From NCBI GenBank assembly GCA_022824945.1, contig JAJDYX010000005.1:124001-188000 (forward strand): DNA of 64,000 bases, in the 5' to 3' direction. The translations under genes and the position numbers were made by a program. The DNA is from Candidatus Latescibacterota bacterium (GTDB taxonomy: Bacteria > Latescibacterota > UBA2968). Below, piece by piece: positions 47,504 through 55,203 of this stretch (position 1 is the stretch's first letter; every line of letters starts with the position of its first letter). A model generated the notes under the pieces. The model ran no database searches. It worked only from the letters and a program-made list of their open reading frames with translations, and was not told where the DNA came from.

Positions 47504-47734
47504 CAGGTCCTCTATTGGTTGTAGCGTAACGACCATTGCTCCTTACTCAGATTTGGGTGGCAACGGAATATCGAACTATTTTCATTTGCCCAATTCAGGG
47601 TTTCTTTTTGTGCATCTAAAATCGTTTTCAGGCGTGACTGGATTCGTCTATAATATCAAGAAAAAACGTAACGTATTTTCATCAAAATTCAAGTAATTTT
47701 TCTGTGTTTTTATGGGGTGGGACTATCTCAATTG

Positions 47735-47751
47735 TTGCGACAGTGTAGCAA
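47735..47751. repeat. 17-bp repeat, copy 1
   Basis: TTGCGACAGTGTAGCAA, with imperfect inverted ends TTGC/GCAA, recurs exactly at 49593-49609. The two copies bracket the 58-residue ORF and Rpn-type nuclease gene. Confidence 0.7.
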
Positions 47752-47935
47752 TTATTTCTCCTTTTGGAATGACGACTTTTACGCGAAGGTTGCGGTTGAT
47801 GGCTGGAATTGGCGCGTCAGGTTGAGTTATTTCTTTCATTCCAATGCATTGCGGCTCAAAATCATGTCACAATGACAATCGCAAGATCGATATGAATAGC
47901 CTTTTTGCCGCGATGCAGTAATTTTAACAAAAAGA

Positions 47936-47965
47936 AAAGGGATGCAGATAGGTTTGCATCCCTTT
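47936..47965 (-). terminator. Terminator of the 58-residue ORF
   Basis: AAAGGGATGCA (47936-47946) and TGCATCCCTTT (47955-47965) form an 11-bp stem. On the minus strand TTCTTTTTG follows. It lies 31 bp after the small ORF's stop. Confidence 0.8.
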
Positions 47966-47995
47966 GTCATTACAATCTTTGTATGAAAATATAAA

Positions 47996-48172
47996 TCAAC
48001 TCGCTTCGCATTCCATAATAAATCTTTGCTTTTCCTCCTCTGTCGGTTCGGGATTTCGTATTTGTCTGGGAGCATGAGGGTCAAGAGCACGGACTGAACC
48101 AATATCAGGATACAGTTTTCTAAGCCTTTCTTCTTCTTCGGGATTAGGATAAAGTCTCTTTTGCGGTTTCAT
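47996..48172 (-). CDS. Small acidic hypothetical protein (58 residues)
   Basis: ATG 48172 has an excellent AAGGAGG five bases upstream. The product is highly charged (YPNPEEEERLRKLYPD, NPEPTEEEKQRFIMECEAS), with no membrane segment and no cysteine except one near the end. A terminator follows. Not a family I recognise. Its strong translation signal and own terminator argue that it is a real gene. It lies directly downstream of the Rpn-type nuclease (102-bp gap), so an inhibitor or accessory role is possible. Confidence 0.65.
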   Translation of the reverse strand: MKPQKRLYPNPEEEERLRKLYPDIGSVRALDPHAPRQIRNPEPTEEEKQRFIMECEAS

Positions 48173-48273
48173 AAAAGCCTCCTTAATCTTTTGGGGTAAT
48201 GTGCCCCTGGAGATTATAACTAATGTTACGCGGTACGGTGTCCCTGTATCTCGTCATGCATTGGGAAATCACG

Positions 48274-49155
48274 TCACGCATCTAATACGCGCTGAAATGC
48301 CTCGAGATTGGGCACCTGTATCGCCGCACGATGCAATTGCTTCAGACGTTGCAAATCCGTGATGCCAGCAATGCGAGCAGATAGGGGGTCAGTCTCGTGC
48401 AGATCAAATCGAATCTCCAGAACTTCTTGGATACTTTCTTGGAGCCCTTGCTCAATACCTTGCTCAATACCTTGTTGCTTGATGTATTGTGCAAACGACG
48501 ATTCGCGCATAATAGCGTCCATAAGACCCTCCTGTAATAGAATACGATTGATCAGGCTCTGATCATACTCTAACCCACTCAATATCATCAACCTGTCCAA
48601 AAAGTCAACCTTTATTGATTCATCCACCGGCAGCGCATTCGTCGCGTCAACACAGTGACGCAACCACATCTCTGAATCTATTCCAACAGGACGTTTCATC
48701 AACGGCACGAATGGAAACAAGCCCGAAGGTCCGCCATCTATAATCTCCTGTCCCTCTATCTCACCCAGCCGAATCACTGTGTATTCCATCACAACGGGAC
48801 GGCCGGATATTTCATGAATAAAGTACCCCGGATCGCGCCGACCTGCATTGCGCCGCAAATAGATCACGCTGGAATAAATCGGCAATTCGTGACGCTCTAT
48901 CGCACGTATAATATAGCCCGCCATGCGCAGCGGCATAGAGGGATCGTCAGTGGTTTGAAACTCGTGATGCACCAATGCCTCCTTGCCCGCGATATGGGCG
49001 CGGATGAGGCTATCGGTATGTCGTGTTTCAACCGTGGTTTGCTCTGTGTCGAGTATGTCGAGGACTTCTACATCGTCCTGTTCAAATGTGAGTCGGATGA
49101 AGTCTTTGGGATAGGTCTGGATGAGATCTTTGGAGACAGAGTCATATTCGGCCAT
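48274..49155 (-). CDS. Rpn/PD-(D/E)XK nuclease family (transposase_31-like) protein
   Basis: 293 residues. The N-terminal nuclease core has DSVSKDLIQTYPKDFIRL, ALVHHEFQTTDDPSMPLRMA (ExQ catalytic strand) and GYFIHEISGRPVVMEY. The C-terminal helical part includes the internal repeat KQQGIEQGIEQGLQ, typical of the Rpn/DUF4351 families, which promote RecA-independent recombination or act in defence. Internal GIEQGxxQG repeats often arise by slippage. Multiple similar genes are usual in bloom-forming and environmental bacteria. Confidence 0.8.
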   Translation of the reverse strand: MAEYDSVSKDLIQTYPKDFIRLTFEQDDVEVLDILDTEQTTVETRHTDSLIRAHIAGKEALVHHEFQTTDDPSMPLRMAGYIIRAIERHELPIYSSVIYLRRNAGRRDPGYFIHEISGRPVVMEYTVIRLGEIEGQEIIDGGPSGLFPFVPLMKRPVGIDSEMWLRHCVDATNALPVDESIKVDFLDRLMILSGLEYDQSLINRILLQEGLMDAIMRESSFAQYIKQQGIEQGIEQGLQESIQEVLEIRFDLHETDPLSARIAGITDLQRLKQLHRAAIQVPNLEAFQRVLDA

Positions 49156-49617
49156 GTGAGATGCCCTGAGTCTGATGGGTGAATTTTACACGCAACAGTC
49201 AGACACAAAGCAAATATCAGGCCAACATCACAGAAATTGAGCGATAATTTGCGTTGGAAGATGCCTGAACATCATATTGTGCTTTAAATATGCTGTATTG
49301 CACACTTGTTCATAACCTGAATTTAAGGATCGAATGTTGAAACGGGGGGCGGCACACAACAATCTCGGACGCGAAAGGGTACATTTTGAGTTATGAATGA
49401 GTGGTCATGTGAAAGATATGTACCGCTTGACCAAGTGGTGGAGGTTCTTGCGTAACATCAGTTATTTACCAAAGCCTCCACCAAGATGATCAATCGTCTG
49501 TCATTCTGGTCAATATGCGTTTCTAACTTTTCCGCGTTGCGGTCCCGTTCATTGGGACCAACCCGATTATCTCGACGGTGTAGAGAAAATTTTTGCGACA
49601 GTGTAGCAACAATCTCC
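49156..49617. other. Gene-free stretch with hairpin and repeat
   Basis: No gene recognised. TGGTGGAGG (49436-49444) can pair with CCTCCACCA (49475-49483), forming a 9-bp stem with a 30-nt loop. CGACGGTGTAG (49573-49583) and the exact 17-mer repeat at 49593-49609 lie just before the 3' end of the DUF2723 gene. Confidence 0.55.
49593..49609. repeat. 17-bp repeat, copy 2
   Basis: Exact copy of 47735-47751. A partial third version, CGACGGTGTAG, lies 20 bp before it. Confidence 0.7.
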
Positions 49618-52110
49618 TCACTGCTCAAGAGATTTCACACTATCTGCCTCTCTCGGCATTGTCCCCAATTTCCATTGGTCTATGAGCCTGTGTATATCTT
49701 CGGAATTTTCAAGCGGTGGACCGAGGCGGAGCAGGTTTTCAAGCGAAGAGACAGCACGGGTTATGTCACCTGATTCGTAAAAATAGATAGCCAGATCGCG
49801 ATAGTGTTCGCCAACGAATCGCCCTGTTCCCGGGATGTTGAGTGCGTAGGGCAGCACGCGTTTTTCGAACTCGGCAAGAACATCATACGCATCTTTGTGC
49901 ATACCCAGTTGAATATAAGCGCGGACAAGCCCATCATAAAGAATCAAATAAGTTTCTGGGCTGTCGAGCGCGTATGGAGGCACGCGTTTTTCGAGTTCCG
50001 AGAGAACATCATACGCCTCCTCGTGCATACCCAGCCGAATATAGGCGCGGGCAAGCCCATCAAAGAGAATCAAATAATTGCTGAGCAAACGACGCGCAAC
50101 CGGGTCTTTGTGAACCGTACTATCCGCAACACCGGTGTACCGATAGACCTCGAGCAAATTGCGTTTGATCTTTTCCTCCTCAAACTGCTCATATCCTCGG
50201 GACTCAACCAGTTTATACGCCATCCCCTCCATAGACAAATAAGGCTTCAACCCCGCCATATTGATATCGGGCACGGTCACGGCAAAATAAATGGGCCGCT
50301 TTTCCCAGTTGTGTTTCACAATGCGCCATATCATCAAAGTATGGGGTTCCAGGACCGACACCGTGCCTCTACCCGTGGGATACTCCATTATGGGAAGATC
50401 CCCCGCCTCGAGTTTAAGACCTGCCACTTCTATCCCTCTGTCGTAGTCCCAGGGATAAGCCCCGAGCAATCCTTCAATCTCATCATCTTCAACACCGACT
50501 TCAATACCGAGCCTCTTCAGTTGTTTAATGTACCACGACGTCTTGATCAGACTGAGATTCACAATTTGAATATCGTTTCGCACGCCCTCAACGCCCTGCA
50601 GGAACCACAGGGGATACGTATCGTTATCCCCATTCGTAAACAAAATGGCGTTTTCGTCACAGGTTGCCATAATATTATAGGCATAATCATAAGGCACAAA
50701 ATCGCCTGTACGATCGTGTACGTGATAATTTTTCACCAGAATACCCGATGGCACCAGAAGCATGAGAGCCGCCACAAGAACCGCCAGCGATCTGTTTTTC
50801 ACCTCAGCGATAAGACCTGCGGCACCAATACCCATCCATATACCGAAAAATGTGTAAGCCCCCACAAAGATATATTCGCGTTCGCGGGGTTCTGGATCGG
50901 GCATATTGAGATAGAGCACAAGCCCCACGCCCATCAGGGCAAACATGGCAAAAAGGGAAGCAAAGCGCTTCCAATCCTTACGCAGGTGATACACAGCACC
51001 GCCGATACCGAGCGCAAGAGTAATCAGAGAAAAGTGAATAGTCTCATACCGCTGGCCCATATAAACATCTACGGCGCGGCGGAAATATGCGGAAATACCA
51101 TCGAAAAACGGAAACTGCTGAAGAAAATATTTGATAAAAATATTAAACTGAAAAGCCCAGGGTTCGGCGCGGCGTGGAAAAACAAGGTGGATCCCGTATT
51201 GCTGACGCCCCAGAAATGCTTTGAAATTCTCCCAGGTCTCGGGATCATTCATATCAATCATGGGATTGAGACCCGACCGGATAAAAAGGGCAAAATACGT
51301 GGAAAAACCCAGCGCACCGATAATAATTCCCAAAAGCCAGAATTGGGGATTGCGCCACGCAGGTCTCAAAATGAGCAACCCGATGACAACAGCACCCGTC
51401 AGGAGTGCGGCGACCTCAATTGGAAAAACAATAGACAAAAACGGATAGAGGGTAAGCCCCACGACCACGAGCACCTGATGCTTGAGTGGCCGGTCTTCCA
51501 TCAAATCGGTAAAAAGCAGAATGAGAATACCGGGAATGGTGAGCAAACACTGAAGATGCACACCCGCGCCGAGTCCAAAAAGATAGGCAATAAAGAGCAA
51601 GAGGCGATCGCTATTGTGGTCTTTGTGCGCGTCATCCCAGCGCAGAGCCACCCACACCGCCAGCATGGTAATACACATCGACAGGCCATAAACTTCGGCT
51701 TCAATGGCATTATTCCAAAAAGAAAAAGAAAAGGCCGTGCTGAGGGAAGCAACCACACCACCGACCAAAATGGCGATTTGTTGGACGGTATTCTCGCGGT
51801 CGAGCCATGTGCAGAGCAAACGGACAGTACACAAATAAATAAAAACGACTGTGGCAATACCAGCAGCGGCCGACAGGAGATTCACGCGAAAAGCGATTTC
51901 CCCAAATGGCAACATGGAAAAAATACGCCCCAGCAAAGTATAGAACGGTGCGCCGGGGGGATGGGGAATGCCCAGAGTATAAGCGGTAGTGATAAACTCG
52001 CCACAGTCCCAAAATGCAACAGTAGGTGCCAGTGTTGAGAGATAGATAATAGTCGTAACAAAAAATACCAGACCAGCGACGATCTTGTTGCGCTGTCCAA
52101 ATTCGCTCAT
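49618..52110 (-). CDS. DUF2723 membrane protein with C-terminal TPRs (GT-C-like)
   Basis: 830 residues. The N-terminus has the DUF2723 signature: LAPTVAFWDCGEFITTAYTLG and GIPHPPGAPFYTLLGRIF, the DCGE acidic motif being the likely active-site region of this GT-C-like family (protein O-mannosyltransferase relatives, frequent in Bacteroidota and other FCB bacteria). About a dozen membrane helices follow to ~residue 500, then an extracytoplasmic region. The last ~190 residues hold TPR-like repeats, two nearly identical (YDGLVRAYIQLGMHKDAYDV and its twin), a recent tandem duplication. Probably glycosylates exported proteins. It is 27 bp downstream of the secreted repeat protein gene. Confidence 0.85.
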   Translation of the reverse strand: MSEFGQRNKIVAGLVFFVTTIIYLSTLAPTVAFWDCGEFITTAYTLGIPHPPGAPFYTLLGRIFSMLPFGEIAFRVNLLSAAAGIATVVFIYLCTVRLLCTWLDRENTVQQIAILVGGVVASLSTAFSFSFWNNAIEAEVYGLSMCITMLAVWVALRWDDAHKDHNSDRLLLFIAYLFGLGAGVHLQCLLTIPGILILLFTDLMEDRPLKHQVLVVVGLTLYPFLSIVFPIEVAALLTGAVVIGLLILRPAWRNPQFWLLGIIIGALGFSTYFALFIRSGLNPMIDMNDPETWENFKAFLGRQQYGIHLVFPRRAEPWAFQFNIFIKYFLQQFPFFDGISAYFRRAVDVYMGQRYETIHFSLITLALGIGGAVYHLRKDWKRFASLFAMFALMGVGLVLYLNMPDPEPREREYIFVGAYTFFGIWMGIGAAGLIAEVKNRSLAVLVAALMLLVPSGILVKNYHVHDRTGDFVPYDYAYNIMATCDENAILFTNGDNDTYPLWFLQGVEGVRNDIQIVNLSLIKTSWYIKQLKRLGIEVGVEDDEIEGLLGAYPWDYDRGIEVAGLKLEAGDLPIMEYPTGRGTVSVLEPHTLMIWRIVKHNWEKRPIYFAVTVPDINMAGLKPYLSMEGMAYKLVESRGYEQFEEEKIKRNLLEVYRYTGVADSTVHKDPVARRLLSNYLILFDGLARAYIRLGMHEEAYDVLSELEKRVPPYALDSPETYLILYDGLVRAYIQLGMHKDAYDVLAEFEKRVLPYALNIPGTGRFVGEHYRDLAIYFYESGDITRAVSSLENLLRLGPPLENSEDIHRLIDQWKLGTMPREADSVKSLEQ

Positions 52111-52137
52111 AAGGTTGCTACTCGCAAGTATAGGTTA

Positions 52138-52788
52138 TTACTCTGGAAGATCTTCGGGACGCTCAATTTCAATATCGACAAATGTACCGTCAACTCTGGC
52201 CGTAACATAAAAAACCTCATTGCCCCGCAAGACCCATACTGAGCTACCTGTACCGTGCATAAGAACGGGTTCGGAGGGACCATAAGTATTGGGAGGCAGG
52301 TCTTCGGGTCCATAAATCTGTACATTTCCATACGTGGGATCCCATTTGAGATAAAAGAGACTATAGCCCTTCAAAACCCAGGCTCTGCTCCCGCCACCAG
52401 CCATCATAACCGGTTCCGACCCTTCTGAATCCGGGAGTTCTTCGGGACGCTCGGCTTCCAGTCTCACAAACGTACCTTCGCGTTTTGCAGCGACAAAATA
52501 GACATCGTCACCTCGCAGTATCCACACAAAATCGCCCGTACTCTGCATCAGCAGAACTTCTTTGATATCCTCACTACCGATTTCCTGGGGGCCGTAAACC
52601 TGCGCTTGTTCAAATTCCCTATCCCACTTTAGATAGTAAATTTTATTTCCCTTCAAAATCCAGGATGTCATCCCGCTACCGCCTATCATCGCGGGTTCTG
52701 GCACTTCTTCATCCTGAGCAAAAACAGACGCGGGTTTAGAAAGTAAAAATAGAGCAAGGAGCACGTAGATAAAACGCCGATTAGACAT
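52138..52788 (-). CDS. Secreted WxL-G repeat protein
   Basis: ATG 52788 (CGGAGGATC upstream) gives 216 residues with a signal peptide (FIYVLLALFLLSKPASVFAQ, cleaved after VFA). The mature part is two ~90-residue tandem units, each with two beta-rich half-repeats: SWILKGNKIYYLKWDREF / FVWILRGDDVYFVAAKREG, then AWVLKGYSLFYLKWDPTY / SVWVLRGNEVFYVTARVDG. Beta-propeller or beta-roll-like. Function unknown. Same operon as the DUF2723 gene, so it could be its substrate or partner. Confidence 0.75.
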   Translation of the reverse strand: MSNRRFIYVLLALFLLSKPASVFAQDEEVPEPAMIGGSGMTSWILKGNKIYYLKWDREFEQAQVYGPQEIGSEDIKEVLLMQSTGDFVWILRGDDVYFVAAKREGTFVRLEAERPEELPDSEGSEPVMMAGGGSRAWVLKGYSLFYLKWDPTYGNVQIYGPEDLPPNTYGPSEPVLMHGTGSSVWVLRGNEVFYVTARVDGTFVDIEIERPEDLPE

Positions 52789-52951
52789 GTGTGATCCTCC
52801 GGGTTGAGTTAAAAAAATTTTTAGACGGACAAATGTATAGGTTATGAAAGAATCAGTCAAGTGGGGGGCGGTCCCCGTCCCATGCGTCCAGGATCTTTTA
52901 ATTCTTATCCCTTAACAATACACCCCAGTAGACCAAACGTTCTAAAAAAAT

Positions 52952-52988
52952 AATAGGCCACATCGGGCGAACCCGTTTGTGGCCTATT
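52952..52988 (-). terminator. Terminator of the BMC-sigma operon
   Basis: AATAGGCCACA (52952-52962) and TGTGGCCTATT (52978-52988) form an 11-bp stem. On the minus strand it is followed by ATTTTTTTAG. It lies 16 bp after the sigma factor stop. Confidence 0.85.
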
Positions 52989-53004
52989 GGAATAGCGGTC
53001 CGTG

Positions 53005-53862
53005 TTAATGCAAATAAGATTTCAGCGGACGGCTGCGCGAGGTATGGCGCAATCGCCGAAGTGCTTTCTCTTTAATCTGACGCACGCGCTCTCGAGTCAA
53101 TCCAAAACGTTCGCCAATCTCCTCGAGGGTAAGAGGCTGTTCGCGATTGATGCCAAAATAAAGTGTAATGACTTCGGCTTCACGGGGGGTAAGAGTAGCG
53201 AGGGCTTTTTCTATTTCTCGTCTGAGTGCGTCATCGAGAAGTGGATCGTCGGGTGGGGGCTGCATGCCGTCTTCAAGCACATCGAGCAAATTGTTGTCTT
53301 CGCCATCTTTAAATGGCGCATCCAGTGAAAGATGCCGGCTCGAAATTTTGAGCGTATCGCGCACTTCGAAATCATTCATGCCGAGTTCATCGGCAATTTC
53401 ACCCGGGCTGGGTTCGCGTCCATACTCCTGTTCGAGACCGCTCGATGCCTTGCCGATTTTGTGGAGCGCACCAACCCGATTCAGCGGCAAGCGAACAATG
53501 CGAGACTGCTCTGCAAGAGCCTGTAAAATCGCCTGTCGGATCCACCACACGGCATAAGAAATAAATTTGAAACCCTTAGTTTCATCAAAACGCTGGGCGG
53601 CTTTGATGAGTCCAAGATTCCCTTCGTTGATCAGGTCGCCCATCGAAAGGCCCTGATTCTGGTATTGTTTAGCGACACTTACCACAAATCTCAAATTGGC
53701 TGTGGTCAATTCTTCCAGGGCTCCTTGATCGCCCTTTTTTATTCGTTTGGCCAGCACGACTTCCTGATCTGCCGTAAGCAACGCGACTTCGCCAATTTCC
53801 TGCAAATACTGATCCAGTGATTCGTCTTCACGAGCATAAGGTCTTTTAGATAGTCTTGGCAC
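53005..53862 (-). CDS. RpoD-type (group 1/2) sigma70 factor
   Basis: GTG 53862 is chosen: AAGGAGAGG lies 8 bases upstream and the 285-residue product then matches the short RpoD of Bacteroidota-like bacteria. Region 1.2: [19 protein letters not shown]. Region 2: [40 protein letters not shown] and [13 protein letters not shown]. Region 3: [12 protein letters not shown]. Region 4: [15 protein letters not shown] and [19 protein letters not shown]. Region 1.1 is absent. It could be the housekeeping sigma or an alternative group 2 factor; the lack of dnaG/rpsU neighbours leaves this open. Last gene of a run beginning with a BMC shell protein. Confidence 0.93.
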   Translation of the reverse strand: MPRLSKRPYAREDESLDQYLQEIGEVALLTADQEVVLAKRIKKGDQGALEELTTANLRFVVSVAKQYQNQGLSMGDLINEGNLGLIKAAQRFDETKGFKFISYAVWWIRQAILQALAEQSRIVRLPLNRVGALHKIGKASSGLEQEYGREPSPGEIADELGMNDFEVRDTLKISSRHLSLDAPFKDGEDNNLLDVLEDGMQPPPDDPLLDDALRREIEKALATLTPREAEVITLYFGINREQPLTLEEIGERFGLTRERVRQIKEKALRRLRHTSRSRPLKSYLH

Positions 53863-53882
53863 TTCGTCAACCTCTCCTTCTT

Positions 53883-53965
53883 TGCACAGGGGATTTGTGC
53901 AGGTAGATAACACCTGCAAGGATAAAGGACAAAGGTCTTAGCACAACAAAGGGAGAATCTTACAT
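53883..53965 (-). promoter_or_regulatory. Structured leader of sigma gene with start-stop and rival hairpins
   Basis: On the minus strand AGGAGG precedes ATG-TAA (53965-53960), a start-stop element. Then hairpin A, TGCAGGT (53918-53912)/ACCTGCA (53904-53898), overlaps hairpin B, TGCACA (53901-53896)/TGTGCA (53888-53883), so only one can form. B ends 7 bases before the sigma ribosome-binding site. Regulation is inferred. Confidence 0.4.
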
Positions 53966-54037
53966 GAATACCTCCTATGTTACCCAATTGCCAGTGCCAA
54001 ATCCCATCCCTTTCTCGACACGGCAACGAGACTCTAA

Positions 54038-54056
54038 CTTCTGGTGGGGCCAGAAG
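54038..54056 (-). promoter_or_regulatory. Hairpin after the coiled-coil gene
   Basis: CTTCTGG (54038-54044), loop TGGGG, CCAGAAG (54050-54056) lies 6 bp after the coiled-coil gene's stop. It has no T-run, so it may be an mRNA-processing or stabilising hairpin rather than a terminator. Confidence 0.4.
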
Positions 54057-54062
54057 ATGTTT

Positions 54063-54380
54063 CTACGCTTCTTTATCTGCTTCTTGTAATACTTTGAATT
54101 GCGCTTCCTGGTTTTGCAATTGCTCTTCGAGTTTGTTAATGGTCGCGATGTGATCTTGAACCGCCTCAGTTTGTGCCTCAATGGCGGCTTCATGATCTTT
54201 GAGTTCATCGTATATTTGTCCGCCAAGTTCAGTAAATGCATCGTGAATGGCGTGGCGGGTGCGCGCAATATCGAGACGTGCGCGACCGAGTTTGCCCAAA
54301 TACTCGGCTTTTTCCGCTGCTGTAGCCGCGCCATCGCGAAGACCTTGCTTGATTCTTTCCCAAAGAGTTTCGGTGTTCAT
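54063..54380 (-). CDS. Helical coiled-coil protein downstream of BMC gene
   Basis: ATG 54380 (GGAG upstream) gives 105 residues: a short N-terminal segment TLWERIKQGLRDGAATAAEK, a middle helix AEYLGKLGRARLDIARTRHA, and a long heptad coiled coil with IATINKLEEQLQNQEAQFKV. It resembles phasin-like or ESCRT/YtxH-type helical proteins in style but has no clear family. 16 bp separate it from the BMC shell gene, so co-expression is certain enough to suggest that it could line or tether a protein shell. Confidence 0.65.
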   Translation of the reverse strand: MNTETLWERIKQGLRDGAATAAEKAEYLGKLGRARLDIARTRHAIHDAFTELGGQIYDELKDHEAAIEAQTEAVQDHIATINKLEEQLQNQEAQFKVLQEADKEA

Positions 54381-54396
54381 TGTGTTTGCTCCAGCA

Positions 54397-54843
54397 TTAA
54401 GCGTCAGTTTGATTTCTGTTTGCCCTGCGAAGTTCGGATAGCAATTGCGCTCGATTTGCGCGTGAAATTTCCCGCCCTTGAATCGCAATGCCCGGCGTTT
54501 CACGAGCGATCTGGCGCAGACGATGTACTGGCAGACTTTCGAGATCCGTTTCGTCCGTTTCACCCGTGTTTTCCATCAACCCAAAAACATCGACGAGGTC
54601 TTCGTGTGGATTCGGGATCACATGATGTGCCACCAGAGTGCCCACCTGTTGCGCAGCCTGCACTCCTGCCTCAACCGCGGCCTGTACTGCGCCAACATCG
54701 CCTAAAACGCGAATCGAAATAATACCACCTTCTATTTGTTCAACAGCAGACAACTCAACGGCCGCTGCTTTGGTTGCTGCATCGGCCGCTTCGGTAACGC
54801 CGACAAAACCCAGCGTTTCAATGAGTCCAAGAGCAGGTTTCAT
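54397..54843 (-). CDS. BMC shell protein with SAP/Rho-N-like C-terminal tail
   Basis: 148 residues. Residues 1-~88 are a single bacterial-microcompartment (BMC-H, Pfam BMC) domain: ALGLIETLGFVGVTEAADAA, then GGIISIRVLGDVGAVQAAVE, and HHVIPNPHEDL. These are the same landmarks as in EutM/PduA. A ~20-residue acidic linker leads to SLPVHRLRQIARETPGIAIQ and SRANRAQLLSELRR, a helix-extension-helix pattern like SAP or Rho N-terminal nucleic-acid-binding domains. No other shell proteins or encapsulated enzymes occur in the window. The following genes are a coiled-coil protein and a sigma factor, unusual company for a shell protein. Confidence 0.9.
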   Translation of the reverse strand: MKPALGLIETLGFVGVTEAADAATKAAAVELSAVEQIEGGIISIRVLGDVGAVQAAVEAGVQAAQQVGTLVAHHVIPNPHEDLVDVFGLMENTGETDETDLESLPVHRLRQIARETPGIAIQGREISRANRAQLLSELRRANRNQTDA

Positions 54844-54865
54844 AGATGCTTATTTCCAAACAAAG

Positions 54866-54907
54866 AAAAGCGGCTACTCAAAACGCCATATGCGTATGAA
54901 CAGCCGC
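54866..54907 (-). promoter_or_regulatory. Nested leader hairpin, attenuator-like
   Basis: On the minus strand GCGGCT (54907-54902) pairs with AGCCGC (54875-54870), enclosing a smaller ACGC/GCGT hairpin, and TTTTCTTTG follows. It sits 27-64 bp upstream of the BMC start, where a terminator-like hairpin would act as an attenuator. The intervening arms contain unpaired bases. Confidence 0.35.
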
Positions 54908-55141
54908 CGAATGAATCAACTCAACGGTGTGTATTTTTGGCAGAGAAAATGAAAATAGTGGTATGATCCAACGGAAGGTTCATTAGACTTGCCAATCTAC
55001 TAATGTGTTGATTTATATGGATACCGCGAAAATCAAAAGTAACAAATTTGAGGTCGGATGTCACGCATTTTTTTACATGTGAAAGCTGTTCTAATGTTAT
55101 GTATTGTAATATAGTTATGCAACTTATAAATAAAAGGTTGT

Positions 55142-55168
55142 GGTAGGAGCGGCATCCCTGCCGCGATC
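55142..55168. repeat. Dispersed-type GC hairpin repeat
   Basis: GTAGGAGCGGCATCCCTGCC followed by GCGATC forms GCGGCA/TGCCGC with loop TCCC. The 'GTAGGAGCGGCATCCCTGCCGCG' style is common in environmental bacteria. Located 36 bp after the propeller gene, it may also work as its terminator. Confidence 0.5.
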
Positions 55169-55203
55169 AAATCGGGATTCTTATGTTTATCCAATAATAT
55201 ATA

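Larger units (their letters stand above)
47537..47995. other. Gene-free stretch: leader, repeat and terminator
   Basis: No gene recognised. It contains the AT-rich upstream region of the large minus-strand gene, one copy of the 17-mer TTGCGACAGTGTAGCAA (47735-47751) and a terminator hairpin (47936-47965). Confidence 0.6.
54844..55203. other. Gene-free 360-bp stretch upstream of BMC operon
   Basis: No gene recognised. It contains the BMC-operon leader with a nested hairpin (54870-54907), AT-rich DNA that may hold the promoter, and a GGAGCGGCATCCCTGCCGCG repeat near 55147 that follows the propeller gene. Confidence 0.6.

Noticed and set aside
49804..52038. A 744-codon open frame on the plus strand opposite the DUF2723 gene
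   Set aside because: It mirrors the real gene's codon pattern, has no recognisable domain or ribosome-binding site, and the opposite strand clearly encodes a known membrane family.
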